Positions 1-8,300 of a stretch of DNA of 17,438 nt are shown here, piece by piece (the stretch's first letter is position 1; each line of letters starts with the position of its first letter). The stretch is taken from the NCBI GenBank assembly GCA_937896305.1, contig CALBND010000045.1:1-17438 (forward strand), in the 5' to 3' direction. The notes under the pieces are model-generated. The model was not told the DNA's origin, searched no databases, and saw only the letters and a list, made by a program, of their open reading frames with translations. A program made the position numbers and the translations under genes. The stretch comes from an uncultured Actinomycetes bacterium (GTDB lineage Bacteria; Actinomycetota; Actinomycetes; S36-B12; UBA5976).

Positions 1-23
1 CAAAACCCAACTCTCTAAACCTG

Positions 24-587
24 ATGCGCCTTTTAATCATGGGGCCTCCCGGTGCGGGTAAGGGCACACAAGCTGTAAATATCGCTAAAATTTTAAATAT
101 TCCACACATTTCTACAGGTGATATATTTCGCGAAAACTTAAAAAAAGAAACCCCACTTGGTTTGGAAGCAAAATCATTTATGGATCAAGGTCTTTACGTC
201 CCAGATGATGTCACAAACAGAATTGTTGAAGATAGATTAACTTGGCCAGATACGGAGTATGGATTTTTGTTAGATGGGTACCCTAGAACAATTGATCAAG
301 TTAATTTCTTGGATACATTATTGAAAAAAAACTCTCAGCAAATTGAAAAAGTTTTAGAGTTGACAATAAATATCCCAGTTGTGGTGGAAAGATTATTAAA
401 ACGTGCTCAAGAGCAAGGCCGAGTTGATGACACGAAAGAAGTGATCACTAAAAGATTAGAAGTATATGCTGAATCAACTGCTCCACTTTTAGAGGAATTT
501 GCAAAGAGAGAAATATTAATAAAAGTAGATGGCACGGGTAGTGTTAGTGAAGTTGAAAGTAAAATTAAATCTGCTTTAGGAAATTAA
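24..587 (+). CDS. adk: Adenylate kinase, short-LID type
   Basis: Cytosolic nucleotide kinase that interconverts ATP + AMP and 2 ADP. The 187-residue protein opens with the P-loop GPPGAGKGT at residues 7-15. The AMP-binding part holds TGD (31-33), R36 and GYPRT (85-89), and the lid holds RVDD (133-136) and R144. The lid is short and lacks the four-Cys zinc insert found in Gram-positive long forms, as is usual in actinobacteria. The ATG at 24 is chosen because the family starts about five residues before the P-loop; the frame stays open further upstream, and no Shine-Dalgarno site is visible. adk normally follows secY, and a stop codon at 16-18 in another frame could end such a gene. Its TAA overlaps the stop of the opposing SOUL gene by 4 bp. 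The family assignment is secure. Confidence 0.97.
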   Translation: MRLLIMGPPGAGKGTQAVNIAKILNIPHISTGDIFRENLKKETPLGLEAKSFMDQGLYVPDDVTNRIVEDRLTWPDTEYGFLLDGYPRTIDQVNFLDTLLKKNSQQIEKVLELTINIPVVVERLLKRAQEQGRVDDTKEVITKRLEVYAESTAPLLEEFAKREILIKVDGTGSVSEVESKIKSALGN

Positions 588-1096
588 TCTTTCCAAATAA
601 TAGGAATTTGTATTTCGTTTCGTTTTAAAAATGCCGGCTTAAATGGGGGGTCAAATCTGGCACTTCTCCAGTTATCTCCAGAGCCAATTTCTTTTATATT
701 TTCACGATTTATAGCATTTTTTAACAGCTCTATATTATTTTCGAGTTTCTTGTTTGTGTAGTTTCCTTTGAACTTCAGGCAAGCATAAAATCCTTGCGGC
801 AATTCTTTAACCTGCACACTTTCATTATCTGAAATTGGTAAATCAGATACTTTAGACCCACTGGGCATGACAAAAGATATATTCCAAACATTTGTTTTAA
901 CTGGAACTTGTAGAACTGGAGCGGTCATAGAAATATTATTCTTTGAAATATAGTTAAATAGTGGACGAAAACCAAAACTTCCCGCTTGATTCATTTCACC
1001 ATCAACAGTAACTTCAGCAATTACGCAAGCTTCATAATTTCTTATTTCAAAGTCTGAATATTTCTTTACAACTTGATATTTCTGCTGTTGGGTCAT
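584..1096 (-). CDS. SOUL family haem-binding-like protein
   Basis: A 170-residue soluble protein of the SOUL/HBP family, whose animal members bind haem or porphyrin; the bacterial role is not settled. Visible family blocks are IRNY (18-21), GFRPLFNYI (42-50), ISMTAPV (55-61), W71 followed by FVMPS (75-79), and a C-terminal block with DPPF (149-152) and FLKRNEI (156-162). Length fits a complete single domain. No signal peptide is present. Its ATG overlaps the TGA of map as ATGA, so translation is probably coupled to map. The stop overlaps that of adk. Haem binding cannot be read from the sequence: there is no reliably conserved axial ligand in the bacterial family. An unusual partner for map; the function of the pair is unknown. 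Confidence 0.9.
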   Translation of the reverse strand: MTQQQKYQVVKKYSDFEIRNYEACVIAEVTVDGEMNQAGSFGFRPLFNYISKNNISMTAPVLQVPVKTNVWNISFVMPSGSKVSDLPISDNESVQVKELPQGFYACLKFKGNYTNKKLENNIELLKNAINRENIKEIGSGDNWRSARFDPPFKPAFLKRNEIQIPIIWKD

Positions 1097-1866
1097 AGTT
1101 TTGTCAAAATTTCTGGTCCATTTTCAGTGATTGCAATTGTGTTTTCCCAATGACTTGCAAATGAGTTTTCTGATGAAACCACAGTCCATTCATCTTCAAG
1201 AACATGAACCTTGTTGGTACCTAGTACAAGCATTGGTTCAATGGCTATTGCCATTCCAACTTCAAGTTTAGGTCCTGTGCCAGCAGATCCATAATTAGGA
1301 ATACTTGGCGGCATATGCATTTGAGTTCCAATTCCGTGACCTACGTAATCTTCAAGAATTCCAATACTTAAATCACGGTGAGATTTAACAAAAGTTTCTA
1401 TTGCATAACCAATATCACCTACATGATTTCCTGTTTTTGCAGCAGATATTCCTTTGAACATTGCTTCTTTAGTGATGTTACATAATTCTTTATGCTCTAC
1501 TTTTGCATTACCAACGCAAATTGAAATGGCTGCATCTCCGTGCCAGCCTTCAATAATTGCACCACAATCAACACTAACTAAGTCTCCATCTTCAATAATT
1601 TTATTCTCTTTAGGAATTCCGTGGACAACTTCTTCGTTAACTGAAACACAGATTACAGCGGGGTATCCGTGATAACCAAGGAAAGAAGGAATTGCTCCTT
1701 CTTTTTTCATGATATTTTCAGCAATTAAATCTAAATCTTTTGTACTCATTCCAGGTTTGATTTGTTCTCGAATTTCTTCTAAGCAAAGGGCTACCACTCG
1801 ACCAGCTTTTCGCATCAAGTTGAATTCAGCGGGCGTTTTTATTTGAAATTGAGATTTTTTAAACAT
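1093..1866 (-). CDS. map: Methionine aminopeptidase, type I
   Basis: Removes the initiator methionine from nascent proteins after deformylation. The 257-residue protein has all five metal ligands of the pita-bread fold: D100 (VDCGA), D111 (WHGDAA), H177 (VGHGIG), E210 (IEPM) and E241 (HWENTIAIT). The substrate-side histidine VVHGIP is at 80-85. Its length matches the minimal type I enzyme, with a short N-terminal extension of about 10 residues and no zinc-finger SH3-binding extension. In many actinobacteria map lies downstream of adk on the same strand. Here it is inverted relative to adk and followed by a SOUL gene, with a 4-bp overlap. It appears to have its own promoter (see 1875-1903), which would give a nearly leaderless message. 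Confidence 0.97.
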   Translation of the reverse strand: MFKKSQFQIKTPAEFNLMRKAGRVVALCLEEIREQIKPGMSTKDLDLIAENIMKKEGAIPSFLGYHGYPAVICVSVNEEVVHGIPKENKIIEDGDLVSVDCGAIIEGWHGDAAISICVGNAKVEHKELCNITKEAMFKGISAAKTGNHVGDIGYAIETFVKSHRDLSIGILEDYVGHGIGTQMHMPPSIPNYGSAGTGPKLEVGMAIAIEPMLVLGTNKVHVLEDEWTVVSSENSFASHWENTIAITENGPEILTKL

Positions 1867-1874
1867 CTATATCG

Positions 1875-1903
1875 ATATTACTTGATACTGGGACACATAA
1901 CAA
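1875..1903 (-). promoter_or_regulatory. Predicted promoter of map (near-leaderless)
   Basis: On the minus strand TTGTTA (1898-1903) and TAATAT (1875-1880) are separated by exactly 17 bp. Only 8 bp lie between the -10 hexamer and the map ATG, so transcription should begin at or one base before the start codon, and there is no Shine-Dalgarno site. Leaderless messages are common in actinobacteria. This is a consensus match only. Confidence 0.6.
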
Positions 1904-1958
1904 ATTAATAAAAACATTTAATTAACTCTTTGTGAGGGATTTGGTAAATATAACTTTT

Positions 1959-2594
1959 TTACCAAGGTTCTTCTGGTTCTAGCACTCTCCAGCAATACCA
2001 AGCTGCGATAGACCGATAAGGGGCAAAGGGATTGCCTAGAGGATCTAATTGTTTTTCTGTTGGCATTTCTTTCATGTTGTGAGCTAATTTCCAACCTCTC
2101 CTAACAGCTAAATCACCAACGGGCCAAACATCAAGTCTGCCCATAGTAAACATTAGAAACATTTCCGCGGTCCATCTACCAATTCCCCAAACTGAACTTA
2201 ACGTTTTAATTACTTCATCATTGTTAGCATCTTGTAAAGATGCTAAATTAATTTCTTTTGTTAAGTGCGCATTTGCTAAGCCATGTATTGTTCTAACCTT
2301 TGCTGCTGATAAACCAGCTGATCTTAATTCTGATTCAGTCCGATTGACTAAAACTCGTGGGGTTATTTTTCCTTTGGCTAATTTCTTAACTTTGGCATTG
2401 ATTGAAGCTGCAGCAACTGATGAAATTTGTTGAGCTACCACAGATCTCACGAGGGATTCGTAATATGAATTTACTGACTGTTCTTGTGGGGCAATATTGC
2501 AAACAGAACTAACCTCAATTACCTTTTTTAAGTCTGGACATGTGGATTTAACATGCTCAATGCCGCGCCTTAGGTGTGTTGAATGTGAAACCAT
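1959..2594 (-). CDS. HhH-GPD DNA glycosylase (AlkA/3-methyladenine type)
   Basis: Probable base-excision-repair glycosylase that removes alkylated bases. Numbered from the upstream TTG at 2606 (215 residues), the helix-hairpin-helix covers about 135-155 with the core VWGIGRWTAEMFLMF. The catalytic aspartate is D165 in WPVGDLAVRRG. The VVAQQIS block (56-62) is the usual HhH-GPD first helix. The ATG at 2592-2594 is preferred over the TTG 12 bases upstream, giving 211 residues; neither has a clear Shine-Dalgarno site. It lacks the N-terminal TATA-like domain of E. coli AlkA and the FeS tail of EndoIII/MutY, so it is the short bacterial 3-methyladenine glycosylase II type. The substrate is inferred from overall similarity. 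It lies upstream of map on the same strand with a 92-bp gap, and is divergent from the DUF2834 gene. Confidence 0.88.
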   Translation of the reverse strand: MVSHSTHLRRGIEHVKSTCPDLKKVIEVSSVCNIAPQEQSVNSYYESLVRSVVAQQISSVAAASINAKVKKLAKGKITPRVLVNRTESELRSAGLSAAKVRTIHGLANAHLTKEINLASLQDANNDEVIKTLSSVWGIGRWTAEMFLMFTMGRLDVWPVGDLAVRRGWKLAHNMKEMPTEKQLDPLGNPFAPYRSIAAWYCWRVLEPEEPW

Positions 2595-2630
2595 AAGGTT
2601 TATCAATCTAGTTCATGTCACAATTTGAAT

Positions 2631-2951
2631 ATGTTACAGAACTGGAATATAAAGGCAAAAATATATTTAATTCTGGCTTTATTTGGACTAATCGGTACTT
2701 GGTATTTTAACATTTTGGCAATCGGGCAAGGTCGAGATTTTTTTGCCGACTGGGGTAGTACTCCTGCTGTTTTGTCTGCGACCACAGATTTACTAGTGGC
2801 AGCAAGTGCTGCCAGTATTTTTATGTTTTATGAAAGCAAGAGATTAAACATTAAATATGGTTGGCTATTTATCTTGGGATCATTTATCACAGCCATAGCT
2901 TTTACATTTCCGCTATTTCTGGCCGTAAGAGAAAGAAAAATAAGCACCTAA
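2631..2951 (+). CDS. DUF2834 small membrane protein
   Basis: A 106-residue integral membrane protein of unknown function. Three hydrophobic segments are visible at about residues 10-30, 46-66 and 75-96. The DUF2834 hallmarks are the conserved Asp in the second segment (TTDLLVAA), an E-x-K/R-R-L turn (YESKRLNIKYGW), and the ending FPLFLAVRERK. A TTG two codons upstream (2625) could also serve, but the ATG at 2631 is the more usual start. It is divergent from the glycosylase with only 36 bp between the ATGs, so promoters of the two must overlap. It ends one base before the convergent flippase-like gene. Nothing in the context suggests a role. Confidence 0.82.
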   Translation: MLQNWNIKAKIYLILALFGLIGTWYFNILAIGQGRDFFADWGSTPAVLSATTDLLVAASAASIFMFYESKRLNIKYGWLFILGSFITAIAFTFPLFLAVRERKIST

Positions 2952-2952
2952 C

Positions 2953-5316
2953 TTAAAGAGCGTTTTTCTTTTGTAAGTAGGCGAAATAGAACCAACCAGG
3001 AAGAACGGGAAGCCAGAAAGTTACGATTCTATAAAGTAAAACACCTGAAAGTGCTGTTCCAGAAGAAATTCCAGCTGCAGTTAACCCTGCTATTAAAGCT
3101 GCTTCTACTGCACCTATACCGCCTGGAGTTGGTGCTGCTTGGCCCAATGTTGCTCCCGCTAAATAAACAAAAGCAATAGTTGCAATTGCAATCGAGCCAC
3201 CAAACGCTTTTAGTGATGCATAAAAAGTGATGACATAAAAAAGATTAAGCAGTATTGATGAAACCGCACTTATTATTAGTCTTTGTGGCTCTTGGGCAAT
3301 TGTTGATAGCGTTGGACCGGCTTGTGAAAGTATTGGTGAAGCTTTTTCAATAATCAGTTGTCGAATTTGTTTAATTGAAATAATACCAATAATAAGAGCA
3401 AATATAATTACAAAAATAATTAAGGTAGTTCTAGACGGTCTGAATGAAAAATCAGATTGAGTTCCTGCTGCGATACCTGTAATAATTAAAAGAATTACGT
3501 GCACAGCAAAAATTACAACCTGAGAAACACCCACAGCCGTTGCCGCAGCTGGACCTGGTACACCAGATTTATTTAAGAATCGAATATTGACTGCTACTGA
3601 CCCAAGTGTTGGAGGGGTAACCAAAGTTGCAAAAGAAGCCGCTAGCTGTGCTTGAAGAGCTCTAATCCATTTCACTGGTTTTGTCACAAATGAAAGCAAT
3701 AGGGCCGTCGAAGCCAAATATGTTAAAGCAGATCCAAGTAACGCTATTCCAGCCCAACCCCATTGAGCAGTTTGTGCTAATTCTCTGATGTTAATTTGGC
3801 TGAATTGCGGAATCAATACATATATTGCAATCAGAGAAAAAAGTGCCAATAAAATATTTTTGAAATTAATTCTTTGAAACTGGATAGATTCAACATCAGC
3901 ACTTAAAGCTAATGATCCCAGACCTTGCCTTAGTTCTTTGAGTAAATTCTTATGCACATGGAGATAATCTCGAGTTTTTTTACTCATAGCAACACTTTGA
4001 ATAGCTGGGATAATTCTTACTAATTCTTTAGTTGAGAAAACTTCACTGGAGATTTTAACTGTTTTTGATACTCCAAATGTTCGAGCACAAGTAACAAGTG
4101 CTTCAGCAAGATCTACTCTTTGTTGTAACTCTGTTGCAGCAATTGTTCCTGAGTGAACTGAAGTAAGTACAATTTCCCCAGCTTTTGTTACCCAGACGTT
4201 TTCAGCTGAAAGAGCTCGATGTGCAATATCTGCATTGTGAATATTTTTTATATCCTCAAGAAATTTTTTGATTTGTTCATCACTAAGAGTCATCTCGGTC
4301 TGAGTCAAATCCGCAAAAGCAGATCCCTCTAAATGTTCTAGTGCAATATAAATAGAGTCTGGTTCAATTTCTCTAACTAATCTGACTTCAGGTACTTTCA
4401 CAGAATTAGCTTTAATGGCAAAAGATAACAGCGCAGTTCTTTCTACTCTTCGTCTAATGCTCATACCTTTAAATTCACCACTTGTTCTGATAGTTAATCC
4501 ACGCCACCATGAACCAATTACCCCAGAGCCCTGTAACTCCCAGTCAAATACCCATACATTTAATTGTGAACCACTTTTTTCAATAACACGAAAAATTCTT
4601 CCTTCTGAATTTTCAGATAAAAGGTTAATGGAATTAAATTCAATACCACCAGAAATTAAAGACTCTTCAATCTTTTTTTGACTTGCTCTATTAATTGGGG
4701 TGCCAAGAGCATATCTAACTAATAAACCAATTGACCAACCAAGTAAAACATTTATGATCTGAGCAACGATTGTTGTGCCACCAGCAACTAAGTTCACCAA
4801 AATTAAAGAAATAATAGATAAAGTTGCTAACCAAAATAATTTTCCACGATCAAAAATTCTGGCTATTACCAGATATGCCACTAAACCAGCAATCAGTGGA
4901 TCTAAGGGGTCAGAGCCGCTGGTATTAGTTGATCCAGTTAAAGCAATAAGTACACGTGGTGAATTAAACTGCACAATGAAGATAGAAAGTGAAATTAAAG
5001 TAATAACAGTTAAACCAGCAGCCAATAGTGCATCAATTAGTTGTCGGGCACGACTTCGAGAAATCAATGAAACGGCTACAACAATTGGTACAAAAATAAT
5101 TGCAGTAGCCCCAATTGTGTTTAATAGAAAAAGTATTGGGCTTGGTAACTCTCTTGTGACAGTAGCTAAATCAGCATCTATGCCTGCAGTTGTTTGGGCA
5201 GCCAAAATTCCAATTAGGGAAACAAGCACTGTTGAGCCAAGAGCGATCAATAGGTTGACCAGATCTCTAGGTCTACGAGCGGCCCGGCGTGAGAGTTTCT
5301 TATCCAAATTAGCCAT
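2953..5316 (-). CDS. Membrane protein: N-terminal TM domain, kinase-like domain, flippase-like (LPG synthase/YbhN) domain
   Basis: A 787-residue actinobacterial membrane protein in three parts. Residues 20-205 form several transmembrane helices. Residues 215-470 resemble an ABC1/aminoglycoside-type kinase fold: the catalytic-loop equivalent reads AHRALSAENV (365-374). Residues 485-785 are the flippase-like LPG synthase/YbhN domain, about eight helices, with the signature PTPGGIGAVEAAL (729-741). The kinase-like part lacks the catalytic Asp (HRA in place of HRD) and the metal-binding Asp (LTSVHSG at 384-390 in place of a DFG-like segment), so it is probably a pseudokinase. Lipid or lipid-linked glycan transport is the family-level guess; no MprF-type synthase domain is present. 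The ATG at 5316 has an AGGA 5 bases upstream. Stands alone on its strand. Confidence 0.85.
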   Translation of the reverse strand: MANLDKKLSRRAARRPRDLVNLLIALGSTVLVSLIGILAAQTTAGIDADLATVTRELPSPILFLLNTIGATAIIFVPIVVAVSLISRSRARQLIDALLAAGLTVITLISLSIFIVQFNSPRVLIALTGSTNTSGSDPLDPLIAGLVAYLVIARIFDRGKLFWLATLSIISLILVNLVAGGTTIVAQIINVLLGWSIGLLVRYALGTPINRASQKKIEESLISGGIEFNSINLLSENSEGRIFRVIEKSGSQLNVWVFDWELQGSGVIGSWWRGLTIRTSGEFKGMSIRRRVERTALLSFAIKANSVKVPEVRLVREIEPDSIYIALEHLEGSAFADLTQTEMTLSDEQIKKFLEDIKNIHNADIAHRALSAENVWVTKAGEIVLTSVHSGTIAATELQQRVDLAEALVTCARTFGVSKTVKISSEVFSTKELVRIIPAIQSVAMSKKTRDYLHVHKNLLKELRQGLGSLALSADVESIQFQRINFKNILLALFSLIAIYVLIPQFSQINIRELAQTAQWGWAGIALLGSALTYLASTALLLSFVTKPVKWIRALQAQLAASFATLVTPPTLGSVAVNIRFLNKSGVPGPAAATAVGVSQVVIFAVHVILLIITGIAAGTQSDFSFRPSRTTLIIFVIIFALIIGIISIKQIRQLIIEKASPILSQAGPTLSTIAQEPQRLIISAVSSILLNLFYVITFYASLKAFGGSIAIATIAFVYLAGATLGQAAPTPGGIGAVEAALIAGLTAAGISSGTALSGVLLYRIVTFWLPVLPGWFYFAYLQKKNAL

Positions 5317-5362
5317 CAGTCCTATCGTCCCATCACCTTGTTTTTCTCACCTGAGCAGACAC

Positions 5363-5390
5363 TTGTCACAGGTTGATGGTGAAGTATAGA
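5363..5390 (+). promoter_or_regulatory. Possible promoter of the adnA operon
   Basis: TTGTCA (5363-5368) and TATAGA (5385-5390) are 16 bp apart. It is the best sigma-70-like match in the 75-bp divergent gap, but the -10 ends one base before the ATG at 5392, so transcription would start inside the annotated gene. Either this promoter is not used or the true start lies downstream, for example TTG at 5437. Confidence 0.35.
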
Positions 5391-5391
5391 T

Positions 5392-8300
5392 ATGAATATT
5401 GCTGGAATTCCTGATTTTGAGCTCGATAATTCCCCATTGCCGATTTTGGAAAGTCCTAATTTTGATGAGATTCAGCAAAGTGTTATTTCCCACCAAAAGG
5501 GATCACTTCTTGTAACCGGAGGAGCGGGAAGTGGGAAGACAACTTTATTAGCAGAATCTGCGATAGGACAGATAAAAAATGGTTTAGATTCAGACAAGAT
5601 ACTGTTTTTCTGCTTTTCTAGGCAACAAGCAAGATCTATGCGAAAATATTTGGCTAGAAGACTTGCCGGTTATTCAATTCCCAGAGTCGCTACTTTTCAT
5701 TCCTTCACGCATTCAGTAATGCAATCAGCGTTTAATCAAGGATTAGTGATAGAAAACTATTCATTCACCCCACTTCGTTTGCTTTCAGGACCAGAACAAG
5801 AAGTGATGATTCAAGAATTAATCAAAGGCTCAATAGAAGATAAATCTATAAATTGGCCTGAATCACTACTTGGGGCACTAAACACAAAAGGATTTGTCAG
5901 ACAAGTTAGAAATCTATTTGCCAGGATGCGGGCATTGGGAATGGATCCAGAACAATTAATTGATATTGGAAACCGATATGAAATAGAAAATTGGGTTTGT
6001 CTAGGTAAATTTGCTGAAATGTATCTAGATACCCTAGATGCTTCCCAGACTATTGACTATGGAGAATTAGTTCATCGAGTTAATTTACTAATCAACAGAT
6101 TAAAATCATTAGATCAATTAAATATTAATTATTCACATTTCTATGTGGACGAATATCAAGATATTGATCCCGCACAAGTAAATCTACTTAAATCCCTTGT
6201 TAAAGGTAACAAATTTTTGCTCGCAACTGGCGATAGTGCACAAAGTATTTATCAATTTCGTGGATCAGATTTTGAAGCACTTAACAGGTTTAAGATAGAT
6301 TTCGAAAACAGTAAAATAATAAATTTAGAAAAGAATTATCGCCAGAAATCAGAGATTATTAATTCTTGCTATACCTACGATTCTTTGGGTGCGCAAAACT
6401 TTCATATTGCCAATCAAATCCGTAGATATAAACAAGATAATCCAAATCTTAAATGGGCAGATATTTTAATAATCGTTCGAAATAGCTCAAGTGTTAATTC
6501 TTTGCTTAGAGCTCTAAATACTTATTCGATTCCTGTGAGTGTGCAAGCAGATGACCTTCCTTTGGCTAAAGAGCCTGCAGCTCGTGTTTTGTTGGATTGT
6601 TTAAATATTGCTGGGCAATTAGCTGCTGGTAACAAAAATCCAACTACCCCTGAAGTGATCAGGGATTTGCTGCAAGGTCCATTAATAAGTGCTAATCCCA
6701 AAGAGTTAAGGGAAACAGCTCGTTTGCTGAGAAAAAAGGCAAAAGATAGTGGGGAACAATTATTTTCTAGTGATCAAAGTATTTACAACGCCGTAATCGA
6801 TCCACGAATTCTTTTAGATATTGATTCAAATATATCGCAAGGAATTAGACGATTAGGGTCAATTTTATTTACAGCACGAGATCTAATTGCAGAAAAAACC
6901 AGAGTTGAAGTTGTGCTATGGAATGTATGGATGTCTGAGATAAGTGAAAAAAATAAAAAAATATTTGATGTTATCGATATTAAATATCAGTGGAGCACAC
7001 ATTTGCAAGAAACTGCTTTGAAATCTGGTTTAGAGGGACGAAAAGCAGATAAAGACCTTGACTCAATTTTAACCCTATTTGATGCCGCCAGTCGAGATGA
7101 TGAAAGAACACTGGGCACTAGAGGTGTTCTAAATTTCTTATCAGAATTAGGGATGCAAGCATTTCAAGCCGAAACTTTGGCACAAAAACCTGTGGAAGAT
7201 GATCGGATACAAATTGTTACTGCACATAAAGCAAAAGGGCTGGAAGCAAATTTTGTTATTATTCCAAATTTGCAAGTAGATCAGTGGCCCTCAGTTAAAG
7301 CCAGAAATAATTTATTAGAAGTAGAAAGATTAGGTTATGAAACAGTTGTTAGAGCTCCCAGTAAACAAGAAATTTTACAAGAAGAATTTCGACTATTTGA
7401 AGTTGCAAAAAAAAGAGCTACGCAAAAACTATTAGTAACAGCCATCAAAAGTGATTTCGTAGATAATGGGGAGCCTTCAATTTTATTTAACCAATTTGGT
7501 TTACAAGAGATTGAACATATTTCGGGTTATCCGCAAAGAGCCCTTTCCTTAAATTCACTCGTTGCAGAATTGAGAAAAATTTCTAGCGATAGTGATAAGT
7601 CCGAAGAATTCAAAAAAGCAGTTGCTAAAAGACTGCAGTTATTAGCCGAGAGCAAAGATGCTTTTGGACGAAAAATTAACCCAAATGCAGAGCCAGATAA
7701 CTGGTGGGCACTAAATGCTGCAAATCCCAGTCAGGAACAAATTGCGCCTGAAAATAGGGCAGTCAAACTGTCAGGTTCTGGCTTAGCTACTTTACGAGAT
7801 TGTGGTTTGAAATGGTTTTTAGAGAAAAAAGCTGGGGCAAACGAGATAAGACAAAATTCTGCAAGTATTGGCTCAATTGTGCATGCTCTTGCCCAAGGTT
7901 TAACTAAAAAAAAAATCCCAGCCAACAAAGAAGCACTTGTTGAAAAACTTGATGAGATTTGGCCGCAGCTAAATTATGAGGCCAAATGGTTGGCTGAAAA
8001 GGAATATCGCGCTGTACTAGAAATAATTGATAATTTACTGCACTGGCATTTGCAAAGAAACACTGAAAACATTATTGGAGCAGAAGTTTACTTCTCTACA
8101 GAAATTGAAATAGAAAACGAAAAAGTTGCATTAAGTGGCTATATTGATCGAGTTGAAATAGATTCAGATAACAACCTGATTCAGATCATTGATTTTAAAA
8201 CCGCTAAGACCGAACTAACAAAAGAAGATGCCTTGCATGACCCACAATTAGGGGTATATCAATTAGCAGTAGAAAAAAATGCTTTAAAAACTGAACAAGA

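Noticed and set aside
1..18. Five codons ending in TAA at 16-18, possibly the secY C-terminus
   Set aside because: Fits the usual gene order before adk, but five residues cannot be recognised as SecY.
1941..1965. 8-bp inverted repeat TTGGTAAA/TTTACCAA across the glycosylase stop, as a terminator
   Set aside because: AT-rich, 9-base loop, overlaps coding sequence and has no T-run after it on the minus strand.
4775..5389. 204-codon open frame opposite the N-terminus of the flippase-like gene
   Set aside because: It lies antisense to a clear coding region, its residues are low-complexity, and it recalls no protein family.
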